Origin: a virus
Reading direction: 5' to 3' (one strand)
DNA: 42,468 bases
IMG/VR virus record: IMGVR_UViG_3300042988_000401
Span: 1-42,468 of that record
Translations under genes and position numbers: made by a program
Notes under the pieces: generated by a model
Databases searched by the model: none
Told to the model about the DNA's origin: nothing
The model's input: only the letters and a program-made list of their open reading frames with translations
Shown: positions 29,629-36,859 of the stretch, one piece after another
Layout: every line of letters begins with the position of its first letter
Position numbering within the stretch: the stretch's first letter is position 1

Positions 29629-30984
29629 ATGGCTCGCGCACAGCTTACAAATAACGCCGTCACGACCTTGGCGGCAGACATCACCAACGTAGCCACGTCC
29701 ATGACTGTGGCTGCCGGTACGGGCAGCAAGTTCCCATCCAGCGGGTACTTCTACGTCACCCTGCTCGACAGCGGCAACGTCCCAGAAGTTGTCAAGGTCA
29801 CCACCCGTGCTGTAGACGTGTTCACCATCGACCGGGCACAAGACGGCACTTCCGCTCGCGCGTTCGCCGCCTCCGGCGCTGGCACCCGCGTTTCCCTGAA
29901 CCTGACCGCCGCCGTGATCAACGAGCTGGCCCCGCTGGACAGCCCGACCTTCACCGGCCCTGTAACAGCATCGTCCTTCGTCGGTAACGTGACGGGCAAC
30001 GTCACTGGCAACGTCACCGGAAACCTGACGGGAACAGCGTCTTCGGCAACTGCTGCGACCACGGCGACCAACCTCGCTGCCGGGGCTATCGGCGCTTTGC
30101 CGTACCAGTCCGCTGTCGGAACCACAGGCTTCTTGGGCCTTGGCACCGCCGGGCAGGTTCTGGCTTCTCAGGGCGTTGACCTCCCACCCGCGTGGACTAC
30201 GACCACTCAGTACGCAGACATCAAGGCCGTTGGTGCCACTGTCGCCGCAAGCGCGATGACGGTCACTGCCCCGGCGCTCACGCTCGACTTCCGCAGCACC
30301 ACGGCCAACAGCGGCGCTGTCACCACTGTCAAGAGCACACCTGCCGATCTGGTTATCCCAAGCGGCGCGACCCTCGGCACATCCAACGCAGTCGCATCGC
30401 GCCTGTACGTCCTTGCGATCAACAACGCTGGGACCATCGAACTGGCTGTCATCAACCAGTACAACTCTGTCAGCACCACAACCGGCGGCATCACGTTGGA
30501 TGAGACCGGCTTGATCAGCACGACAGCCATATCCGCCGCCGCTGACTCCGCCAACGTAGCCTACTCGACCACCGCTCGCTCCAACGTGGCGTACCGAGTC
30601 ATTGGCTTCATCGACTCCACGCAGGCAACGGCTGGCACTTGGGCGTCCGCACCTTCTACGGTTCAGGGCGCTGGCGGGCAGGCAACCGCAGCAATGCTGG
30701 CTCTGGGCTACGGGCAGACGTGGCAGACAGCATCTCGCTCCGCAGGCACCACCTACTACAACACCACAGGGCGACCCATCTATGTTGTGGGGTTCATCGG
30801 CAACAACGTGGACTCCGCCGTGACGCTAGACCTGCGCGTGGCTGGAATAGGTGTTTCCGAGTGTGGATATGGGCGAGCCGGTTCTGGCTCTAACGGACGC
30901 GGGCACGCATCAGGGATTGTGCCTCCGGGGGCCAGCTATCTCTGGACAGGAACTATGTCTGGTGGCGCGGCTGAACTTCGATAA
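29629..30984 (+). CDS. tail fibre-like protein, 451 aa
   Basis: The N-terminal part (LTNNAVTTLAADITNVATSMTVAAGTG, VVKVTTRAVDVFTIDRAQDGT) is a frequent tail/fibre head module. A short VTGNVTGNVTGNLTGT repeat follows (about 122-137). The C-terminal half is a beta-rich, Thr/Ala-rich domain with a closing YLWTGTMSGG. It is probably another tail appendage or fibre tip. A small fibre-assembly type gene follows. Confidence 0.7.
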   Translation: MARAQLTNNAVTTLAADITNVATSMTVAAGTGSKFPSSGYFYVTLLDSGNVPEVVKVTTRAVDVFTIDRAQDGTSARAFAASGAGTRVSLNLTAAVINELAPLDSPTFTGPVTASSFVGNVTGNVTGNVTGNLTGTASSATAATTATNLAAGAIGALPYQSAVGTTGFLGLGTAGQVLASQGVDLPPAWTTTTQYADIKAVGATVAASAMTVTAPALTLDFRSTTANSGAVTTVKSTPADLVIPSGATLGTSNAVASRLYVLAINNAGTIELAVINQYNSVSTTTGGITLDETGLISTTAISAAADSANVAYSTTARSNVAYRVIGFIDSTQATAGTWASAPSTVQGAGGQATAAMLALGYGQTWQTASRSAGTTYYNTTGRPIYVVGFIGNNVDSAVTLDLRVAGIGVSECGYGRAGSGSNGRGHASGIVPPGASYLWTGTMSGGAAELR

Positions 30985-30993
30985 GGAATCACC

Positions 30994-31263
30994 ATGCACT
31001 ACAAGTCCCCCGACAACACCGTCCACTTTCTGGACGATGACAACTTCATCAACCTCCTCCCTGCTGGCTCCGTTGCCATCACCGACGAGGAAGCTGAAGC
31101 CCTCAAGCCCGTGCCACCTGCGCCCACCTACGCAGACCTGCGCCGCGCGGAGTACCCGCCGCTGATTGACCTGATCGACGGTCTGGTGAAGGACGATGCC
31201 GCCCAGATTCAGGCATACAAAGACGCCTGCTTGGCTGTCAAGGCCAAGTATCCGAAGCCATGA
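30994..31263 (+). CDS. tail fibre assembly-like protein, 89 aa
   Basis: The C-terminal half (YADLRRAEYPPLIDLIDGLVKDDAAQIQAYKDACLAVKAKYPKP) is the well-known end of small tail-fibre-associated proteins in phages. The N-terminal part (HYKSPDNTVHFLDDD) is short and polar. It lies directly after the fibre gene and overlaps the next gene by ATGA. Confidence 0.72.
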   Translation: MHYKSPDNTVHFLDDDNFINLLPAGSVAITDEEAEALKPVPPAPTYADLRRAEYPPLIDLIDGLVKDDAAQIQAYKDACLAVKAKYPKP

Positions 31264-31673
31264 TCCTTTCGCCCATTGAGCGCAAGATTGCCAGCATCGT
31301 TCTGGCCGACGTGACCGCAGTGCGGATCATGATGGCGATCATCGCCAGCTTGCTGTCCATTGGCTTCATCACTGCCCACACAGAGGGCGGTGCCTACGAC
31401 ACCATGCTCAAGTTCGCCAGCCCGGAGGCATGGGCGGCGATCTTCGGGTTCTACGCCTGCGCGAAGTTTCTGATCGCATTCCACCTCGCCAAGGGCATAC
31501 CGAAGCCCATCCTGTTCCTGTTCATTTTGTTTGGCCTGTCACTCTGGCTGTTCACGTTCTTCAGCTTCACAGGCAATCAGGTACGCCCCTCAGGCGCAGC
31601 AGACATCACCGTACTTGCCATGTGTATTGGCGAAGTATGGGTGGGGGCGCACACACTGGCGGATGCGGAATGA
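31260..31673 (+). CDS. phage membrane protein, 137 aa, about four TM segments
   Basis: Several hydrophobic stretches: VRIMMAIIASLLSIGFITA (about 21-39), AWAAIFGFYACAKFLIAF (about 57-74), LFLFILFGLSLWLFTFFSF (about 85-103) and a weaker one near 113-130. It opens the likely lysis region and could be a holin or antiholin, but it also resembles general phage membrane proteins. Coupled by ATGA on both sides. Confidence 0.6.
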   Translation: MILSPIERKIASIVLADVTAVRIMMAIIASLLSIGFITAHTEGGAYDTMLKFASPEAWAAIFGFYACAKFLIAFHLAKGIPKPILFLFILFGLSLWLFTFFSFTGNQVRPSGAADITVLAMCIGEVWVGAHTLADAE

Positions 31674-32077
31674 GCTTTGAAAACTTGAGTGTTCTAGAGA
31701 AGGTAGCCGCAGGAACTGGCACGTTGGGCCTGATCGCGGTCGCCGGGATGAAGGCTATCAGTTTCTTCCGGGCAGAGAAGGCCGGTCAGACGAGTTCTGC
31801 TGCCACAGCGGAGCAGTTTGAAGCATTCCGCCAGTCCATCAAGGCAATGTCGGTCGAGATGGAGCTTCTGCGCGGCGAGTTCCACAAGATGGACCGCAAG
31901 GTGCACATGCAGCAACGCACGATCACAAAGCTGGAGATGGCTGTCCACAAGCTGATGGACCTGCTAACCCTGCACGACATCAGCATCCCGGCACCGCTGC
32001 GCGAAGAGATCGAAGAACTCATCAAGCCGGAGCAGACGATGGGTCGTAGAGCAACAGACAAACAGACAGAGCAGTGA
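31670..32077 (+). CDS. TM plus coiled-coil protein, 135 aa; i-spanin-like layout
   Basis: The ATG at 31670 overlaps the upstream stop. A hydrophobic segment (about residues 12-32, AAGTGTLGLIAVAGMKAISFF) is followed by a long amphipathic helix/coiled coil (EAFRQSIKAMSVEMELLRGEFHKMDRKVHM, ITKLEMAVHKLMDLL). An N-terminal anchor plus periplasmic coiled coil is the usual build of inner-membrane spanins, but no o-spanin partner with a lipobox is adjacent. Function therefore stays open. Confidence 0.55.
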   Translation: MSFENLSVLEKVAAGTGTLGLIAVAGMKAISFFRAEKAGQTSSAATAEQFEAFRQSIKAMSVEMELLRGEFHKMDRKVHMQQRTITKLEMAVHKLMDLLTLHDISIPAPLREEIEELIKPEQTMGRRATDKQTEQ

Positions 32078-32109
32078 GTCGAAACCTAACCATATTCAAG
32101 GACAAACCC

Positions 32110-32517
32110 ATGCTTATCGAAGTCATCCGCGCCGCCTGTGGCAAGTCCTGCACGCTGGGGAAGATGTACATCGACGGCGTGGACATGTGCTACACGCTCG
32201 AAGACGTCGTGCGAGAGGAAAAAATCTATGGAGAAACTGCCATTCCTGCTGGCCGCTATCGTGTTGATATTACTTTCAGCAACCGCTTTCAGCGTGATCT
32301 TCCTCTCCTTATTGGTGTTGAAAACTTCACGGGGGTCAGGATTCACCCCGGAAATTCCGACAAGCAGACCCACGGCTGCATCCTCACAGGAACTGGAATC
32401 GGAAGCGACGGAAATTCTCTCACCGAGTCAAGAGCAGCGTTTGAACGAGTATTTTCTGAAATTAGGGATGCCATCGAGCATGGCGAAGAAGTCTGGATCG
32501 AAGTGAGGGACATGTGA
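32110..32517 (+). CDS. DUF5675 family protein
   Basis: Conserved DUF5675 blocks: LGKMYIDGVDMCYTLEDVVR, then IPAGRYRVDITFSNRFQRDLPLL and GVRIHPGNSDKQTHGCILTG. The family is found in phages and secretion loci near lysis genes and may act on cell-wall material, but its reaction is unknown. The ATG at 32110 follows AAGGAC; an in-frame GTG at 32074 (GTGA overlap with the upstream stop) would add 12 residues and cannot be excluded. Codon third positions are GC-rich up to about 32227 and then drop sharply, where a second frame opens inside the gene. Confidence 0.82.
   Translation: MLIEVIRAACGKSCTLGKMYIDGVDMCYTLEDVVREEKIYGETAIPAGRYRVDITFSNRFQRDLPLLIGVENFTGVRIHPGNSDKQTHGCILTGTGIGSDGNSLTESRAAFERVFSEIRDAIEHGEEVWIEVRDM
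32228..32506 (+). CDS. nested membrane protein in the +1 frame of the DUF5675 gene, 92 aa
   Basis: The frame starts with ATG after AGAGGA and encodes MEKLPFLLAAIVLILLSATA, a continuous hydrophobic segment to about residue 31, followed by a polar Ser/Glu-rich domain (TAASSQELESEATEILS) and a helical end. This is the layout of a signal-anchored periplasmic protein, as expected for spanin-like or antiholin proteins. The host frame loses its GC-rich third positions exactly from this start. It could be a chance frame; no homologue is known to me. Confidence 0.45.
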   Translation: MEKLPFLLAAIVLILLSATAFSVIFLSLLVLKTSRGSGFTPEIPTSRPTAASSQELESEATEILSPSQEQRLNEYFLKLGMPSSMAKKSGSK

Positions 32518-32585
32518 ACCTGTTTAACGGACTGCTGATCCTGTTGATCTTCATCGTGATCATCAGCACAACAATGAAGCTATGA
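32514..32585 (+). CDS. single-pass membrane peptide, 23 aa, GTG start
   Basis: GTG overlaps the DUF5675 stop (GTGA), and its own stop overlaps the next start (ATGA). Nearly the whole peptide is one hydrophobic helix (LLILLIFIVIISTT) with a lysine near the end. Position suggests a lysis or membrane role. Confidence 0.45.
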   Translation: MNLFNGLLILLIFIVIISTTMKL

Positions 32586-32809
32586 GCCGACTGGTCAACT
32601 TTGCCGACATCGACTTCAACGACCCACGTATCACACCGCTCATGGAACTGGCTATCAGACGAATGATGGACATCCGAGAGCGGTACGCATACGAAGGTCG
32701 TGACCTCGAAGCGCGTGGGGTTGGCGTCGGTATCTGGGTTACGTGGAACACGCTTGTGGAAGAGTACGACCCGCGCGACGGGTCATCTTTTGGAGGTCTA
32801 AATGGATGA
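32582..32809 (+). CDS. hypothetical protein, 75 aa
   Basis: A soluble, charged protein: FADIDFNDPRITPLMELAIRRMMDIRERY, then VGVGIWVTWNTLVEEYDPRDG. No family recognised. Its stop forms ATGA with the nested frame at 32806, while the holin start lies 4 bases earlier. Confidence 0.62.
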   Translation: MSRLVNFADIDFNDPRITPLMELAIRRMMDIRERYAYEGRDLEARGVGVGIWVTWNTLVEEYDPRDGSSFGGLNG

Positions 32810-33323
32810 TTGGAAGAAACTTCTCGGAACTGTTGCTCCTCTTGTTGGGACTGCTCTCGGTGGTCCTCTTGGCGGCGTTGCTGCTTCCTTTGTCGCTGAT
32901 AAACTGGGCTTATCTGAAAAGACAGTCTCGGCAGTCACGGATGCGATTCAGGGGGGAAAGCTCGACCCGGCCCAAGTGGCTCAACTGAAACTTGCGGAAA
33001 TCGAGTTCCAGAAGTTCCTCAAGCAGAACGACATCGACATTGAGAAAGTACACGCAGCGGATAGAAACTCTGCCCGTGACATGCTCAAGGCAACAGGCTC
33101 GTACGTCCCGGCGACGCTCACGTTCATGGTGACGGTGGGCTACTTCACGACGCTTTTCGGCATGCTGCAAGGCTGGTTCAAGGCGTCCGACTCGCAGGTG
33201 ATGCTCATCATGCTGGGCCAGCTCGGCACCGCTTGGGGCGTGACCATTGCGTTCTGGTTTGGCACCACCCGCAACAGCCAAGAGAAGACAACACTTCTGG
33301 CTAACAGCGCCCCGGCAAAATGA
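32802..33323 (+). CDS. GTA-type holin (3TM family), 173 aa
   Basis: Matches the holin family first named from gene transfer agents: a glycine-rich N-terminal hydrophobic segment (GTVAPLVGTALGGPLGGVAASFV), a helical linker (AEIEFQKFLKQNDIDIEKVHAADRNSARDM) and a C-terminal pair of TM helices (YVPATLTFMVTVGYFTTLFGML and VMLIMLGQLGTAWGVTIAFWFG). It would permeabilise the inner membrane at lysis. GGAGG precedes the ATG. A second frame starts 4 bases later in +1. Confidence 0.82.
   Translation: MDDWKKLLGTVAPLVGTALGGPLGGVAASFVADKLGLSEKTVSAVTDAIQGGKLDPAQVAQLKLAEIEFQKFLKQNDIDIEKVHAADRNSARDMLKATGSYVPATLTFMVTVGYFTTLFGMLQGWFKASDSQVMLIMLGQLGTAWGVTIAFWFGTTRNSQEKTTLLANSAPAK
32806..32988 (+). CDS. nested single-TM protein in the +1 frame of the holin gene, 60 aa
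   Basis: The ATG forms the usual ATGA overlap with the upstream 75-residue gene and shares its GGAGG. It encodes MIGRNFSELLLLLLGLLSVV..., an uninterrupted hydrophobic segment to about residue 35, then a strongly basic tail (KRQSRQSRMRFRG). In the overlap the holin frame uses mostly T- or A-ending codons (about 43% GC at third positions), unlike neighbouring genes. This could be a second holin, an antiholin or an unrelated membrane peptide; chance remains possible. Confidence 0.5.
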   Translation: MIGRNFSELLLLLLGLLSVVLLAALLLPLSLINWAYLKRQSRQSRMRFRGESSTRPKWLN

Positions 33324-35110
33324 AAATCAGCATCAGCTCGTTCAAGGGGATGGCTCCCAAGCTAGCCCCGAACCTCATCCCCGATGAGGCAGCACAGGTC
33401 GCCACGAACGTGCGCGTGACCTCTGGTTCGCTGCGGGCGCTGAACACGCCGTCCAAGGCGTCCTCCACCATTGTTACCAGCGCCAAGTCGATCTACTCGC
33501 TCGGGCCTGCTGGCGGCTCTTACATCCTGTCGTGGGCGACGGATACCGACGTGGCGCGTAGCCCGATCTCGGACTCCGAGTACCGCATCTACTACACCAA
33601 CGGCACGGCCCCGAAGAAGACAAACCTGACGATGGCCTCCGGCGCAGGCATCGGCCCGTTCCCCGTGGCCGAGTACGAGATGGGGGTTCCGGCTCCCACC
33701 GCTGCGCCGACCCTTGCCAACACTACAGGTAGCGTCCCGGCCGGAACCTACGTGTACGTCTTCACGTACGTGACCCAGTTCGGCACAGTCCTGCTGGAGG
33801 AGTCCGCTCCGTCGCCGTCAGCTACGACAACCCTCGGGGCCACAGGCGGCGTCACCGTCACATTCCCGACCAACCCAAGCACGACCGGGCGCAACTACGT
33901 CTACAAGCGGGTGTACCGCACGACGGGCACGACGTTCCAGCTCGTGGCGCAAGTCTCGTTTGCCACCGCCTCATACACTGACACACTGGCGTCCACCGCC
34001 ATCCCCGGCGACCCGCTGGCGACCGTAGGCTGGCTACCGCCGTCGGCTGATCTCAAAGGTATCGTCTCCCTGCCGTCGGGCACGATGGCCGCGTTCCGCG
34101 AGAACGAAATCTGGTTCTGCGAGCCGGGCTACCCCCACGCTTGGCCGGTGAAGTACATGCAGGCGCTGGAGTCGAAGATCGTGGCGATCTGGGCGTTCGG
34201 CAACAACTTGGCCGTGGCAACACAGACCAACCCATACGTCGGCTCCGGCGTCTACCCTGACTCCTTCACCTTCCAGAAGATTCCTCGCCTTGAGCCCTGC
34301 GTGTCCAAGCGTTCGATGGCGGGCGACGAGACAGGTGCGATCTACGCCAGCTCCAACGGTCTCGTGTCCATCGGGCTTGGTGGCGACAGCTTGATAACTG
34401 ACGCCGTGCTTACACGTCAAGAGTTCAACTCCTACTACCCGTACACCATCACCGGGGCGGTGTTCGAGGGGCGCTACTACGGTTTCTACGATACCGGCTC
34501 CAACAAACTGGGGTTCGTGTTCTCCCCGCGCGAGCAGAGCGGAATGCGGACCGTGAACATCGGCGTGTCTGCTGCAACCATCGAGCCGTTGAGCGGGCAG
34601 CTTCTGTATATCGACTCGACCAACAACGCCCTGTACTCGCTGGACCCGACCGGTACGGTGCCGATGACCTACACATGGAAGTCCAAGCTGTTCCGGGCCC
34701 CGCAGCCTGTGAACATGGGATACGTGCAGGTGCTTGGTCGTGAAGACTCCGCCGCCGACGTCCAGTACGCCGCTGCGGTTGCTGCGTCCAACGCAGCCAT
34801 CACCGCCACCAACGCCGCCACCTTTGCGACTGGGGCGCTGTACTCCGGCCTGAACGACCACGGGGCGCTCAACGAGATCGCCCTGAACGACTCCACCTTG
34901 CAGGCGCTGACACCCTCGGTGCTGTCCACGGTGACGTTGTACGTCTACGCCGGGTCGGAGCTGCGGTTCTCCAAAGAGCTGGACCTGAACACGGTGCACA
35001 CTCTGCCCGGAGGCTTCAAGTCGCTTGGCTGGGAGCTGATGATCGTCGGCCAGCGGGAAGTCATGGGCATTGAGCTGGCGAACTCCATCCAAGAACTGAA
35101 GGCAAGCTGA
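33320..35110 (+). CDS. tail nozzle-like protein, 596 aa
   Basis: The length, beta-rich repeats and position fit a podovirus tail nozzle with a propeller. The N-terminus (SSFKGMAPKLAPNLIPDEAAQVATNVRVTSGSL) is typical for this group, followed by a fibronectin-like insert (TYVYVFTYVTQFGTVLLEE ... YVYKRVYRTT, about 135-205) and propeller-like text (AFRENEIWFCEPGYPHAWP, IAIWAFGNNLAVATQ-like). It would close the tail tube and contact fibres. It overlaps the holin gene by ATGA. Confidence 0.68.
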   Translation: MKISISSFKGMAPKLAPNLIPDEAAQVATNVRVTSGSLRALNTPSKASSTIVTSAKSIYSLGPAGGSYILSWATDTDVARSPISDSEYRIYYTNGTAPKKTNLTMASGAGIGPFPVAEYEMGVPAPTAAPTLANTTGSVPAGTYVYVFTYVTQFGTVLLEESAPSPSATTTLGATGGVTVTFPTNPSTTGRNYVYKRVYRTTGTTFQLVAQVSFATASYTDTLASTAIPGDPLATVGWLPPSADLKGIVSLPSGTMAAFRENEIWFCEPGYPHAWPVKYMQALESKIVAIWAFGNNLAVATQTNPYVGSGVYPDSFTFQKIPRLEPCVSKRSMAGDETGAIYASSNGLVSIGLGGDSLITDAVLTRQEFNSYYPYTITGAVFEGRYYGFYDTGSNKLGFVFSPREQSGMRTVNIGVSAATIEPLSGQLLYIDSTNNALYSLDPTGTVPMTYTWKSKLFRAPQPVNMGYVQVLGREDSAADVQYAAAVAASNAAITATNAATFATGALYSGLNDHGALNEIALNDSTLQALTPSVLSTVTLYVYAGSELRFSKELDLNTVHTLPGGFKSLGWELMIVGQREVMGIELANSIQELKAS

Positions 35111-35310
35111 TGGCATCCCGCAAGTTCCAGACAGTCCCCCCGTACAACGGGAACAACGACGCCCAGCTACTGCGGGCGCTTCAGGACGTCACCAGCTACA
35201 TCACCGCGCAGGCCCAGCCAGTCATCAAGCCACTGGACAGCGCCGCCACAACCGCGCAGATCATCTCCAAGGTCAACGAAATCATCGCCCGCTTGCAGGG
35301 AACGACCTAG
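35110..35310 (+). CDS. small hypothetical virion-region protein, 66 aa
   Basis: A polar, helical protein (NDAQLLRALQDVTSYITAQAQPVI, TTAQIISKVNEIIARL) with no known family to me. The start shares one base with the nozzle gene stop. In podoviruses such small helical genes between nozzle and ejection proteins are common; their role is not defined. Confidence 0.6.
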   Translation: MASRKFQTVPPYNGNNDAQLLRALQDVTSYITAQAQPVIKPLDSAATTAQIISKVNEIIARLQGTT

Positions 35311-35336
35311 CCATGTCTAACGTGTTAGCTTACAAT
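35308..35336 (+). promoter_or_regulatory. promoter with palindromic operator upstream of the GNAT gene
   Basis: A good -10 (TACAAT, 35331-35336) with 17 bases to a poor -35 (TAGCCA). The spacer holds the near-palindrome CTAACGTGTTAG (35317-35328). The GNAT gene ATG lies 8 bases after the -10 without Shine-Dalgarno, so the mRNA should be leaderless. Confidence 0.5.
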
Positions 35337-35343
35337 CCCCGCG

Positions 35344-35763
35344 ATGGCTACACGTATTGTTTGGGACAATCCAGCACGGGTTTACGCGTTTGTAAGCCAG
35401 TACACCTCAGTCAACATGGTAGCCGGAATGCAGGCGCTCGGCTTGGAGCGAGACGGGGAGTTGATAGCCGGCGTGATCTACGAGGGCTACAACAAGCACA
35501 ACGTGTGGATGCACGTTGCCGCCGTTCCGGGCAAGCGCTGGATGACCAAAGAGTATCTGCGGGCCGCGTTTTTGTACCCGTTCGTGCAGCTTGGGTGCTC
35601 ACGCGTAAGCGGGTACGTGGAGGCATGGAATATGGACGCTCGGAAGTTTGATGAGCATCTCGGCTTCCGGCAGGAGGCCACCCTTCAAGGCGCAGCCAGC
35701 GACGGCGGCGATGTGATTTTGTACGTCATGCGACGCTCGGAGTGCAAGTATGTTAATCCCTAA
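35344..35763 (+). CDS. GNAT-type N-acetyltransferase-like protein, 139 aa
   Basis: Acetyl-CoA-dependent transferase fold: LGLERDGELIAGVIYEGYN for the central strands, VAAVPGKRWMTKEYLRAAFLYPF, then NMDARKFDEHLGFRQEAT, the typical GNAT C-terminal pattern. Genes of this type sit near tail/ejection genes in many podoviruses; the acceptor is unknown. Translation start is probably leaderless. Its 3' end overlaps the next gene by 14 bases. Confidence 0.75.
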   Translation: MATRIVWDNPARVYAFVSQYTSVNMVAGMQALGLERDGELIAGVIYEGYNKHNVWMHVAAVPGKRWMTKEYLRAAFLYPFVQLGCSRVSGYVEAWNMDARKFDEHLGFRQEATLQGAASDGGDVILYVMRRSECKYVNP

Positions 35764-36850
35764 CAAACACAGCGGTTACCAGTCAGGCATTCGCCTGTAC
35801 CCCGGCGGTGGCAAGGGCGGCAATTCGGCTCCTCCGCCAGACCCGCGTCTGGTTCAAGCACAGATCGACTCGATGGGCGTCCAGAACGACGCGATCAAAG
35901 AGATCATGTCCAACTCCCGCGACATGGCACCACTGCAACGGCAGCAGCTCCAGTTTGGATTGGACTCGTCGAAGACAGCGTGGGATCAATCTCAAGCTGA
36001 CCGCGAGTGGGCACTGGGCCGTCGTGGCGAACTCACCGGCATGCAAGACCGGATGATCTCCGACGCCAAGAGCTTCAACGAGGGCGACCGCGCCAACCAG
36101 CTTGGCGAAGAAGCAATGCAGGGTGTGAACGCCTCGTTCGCCAACGCCCAAGGCATGACGGCCCGCAATCTGGCCTCTCGCGGTATCAACATGAACTCCG
36201 GCGCGGCGCTCGCGTCGATGAATGACAACAGCCTGATGCAGGCCGTGGCCGCTGCCAACGCAGGAAACAAGGTTCGTGAAGCTGCTCGCCAAGAGGGCTA
36301 CGCACTGACCGACCGCGCCGCTGGCGCACTGAACGGCTACCCGACGATGGGCATGCAAGCCACTGGCGCTGGCGCTGGCTTCGGAGCCGCAGGCCTTGGC
36401 CTGACCAACTCCGGCCTCTCGGGCATGAACTCTGGCTGGAACACCGCTGGCGGTCTCGGTGGGGCTATGGGCTCCAACGCAACTGGCATGTATGGTGCCC
36501 AGTCCCAGTACAAGCTCGGCATGGACAAGCTCTCTCAGTCCGAGGCCGATCCGTTTGGGGCTATCTTGGGTCAAGGTGCCGGTGCGCTGGCTGCTGGGCT
36601 CGGAAAAGCCGCTGCAACGCAAGGCGGTATGGCGTCGATGGCAGCGTTCCTGTCCGACCGCCGACTGAAGACCAACGTGAAGCTGCTGGGCACCCGCCCA
36701 GACGGGCTCAATGTTTATTCGTACAACTTCATCGACGGCGGGCCAACAATCGTCGGCGTCATGGCTGATGAGGTTGCGGTGTTCCGCCCCGATGCGTACA
36801 TCGCTGGCGCATGGAACGGGTTTGACGGCGTGGACTACTCCAAGCTGTAA
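35750..36850 (+). CDS. internal virion protein with short C-terminal S74 chaperone domain, 366 aa
   Basis: The body (about 20-290) is helical and Ala/Gly/Asn/Met-rich, with a long Gly-rich stretch, and resembles proteins of podovirus ejection clusters. The C-terminus SDRRLKTNV...GVMADEV (from residue 302) is an intramolecular chaperone of the S74 peptidase family, with catalytic-type Ser302 and Lys307. At about 65 residues it is shorter than usual S74 domains and might be self-cleaved or degenerate. S74 domains normally fold trimeric fibres, so this placement is unusual. Confidence 0.75.
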   Translation: MLIPNKHSGYQSGIRLYPGGGKGGNSAPPPDPRLVQAQIDSMGVQNDAIKEIMSNSRDMAPLQRQQLQFGLDSSKTAWDQSQADREWALGRRGELTGMQDRMISDAKSFNEGDRANQLGEEAMQGVNASFANAQGMTARNLASRGINMNSGAALASMNDNSLMQAVAAANAGNKVREAARQEGYALTDRAAGALNGYPTMGMQATGAGAGFGAAGLGLTNSGLSGMNSGWNTAGGLGGAMGSNATGMYGAQSQYKLGMDKLSQSEADPFGAILGQGAGALAAGLGKAAATQGGMASMAAFLSDRRLKTNVKLLGTRPDGLNVYSYNFIDGGPTIVGVMADEVAVFRPDAYIAGAWNGFDGVDYSKL

Positions 36851-36859
36851 GGAGCTGAT

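Noticed and set aside
34034-35116. 360-codon frame antisense to the nozzle-like gene
   Set aside because: Shadow of the GC-rich sense gene, His/Val/Gly-rich without structure.
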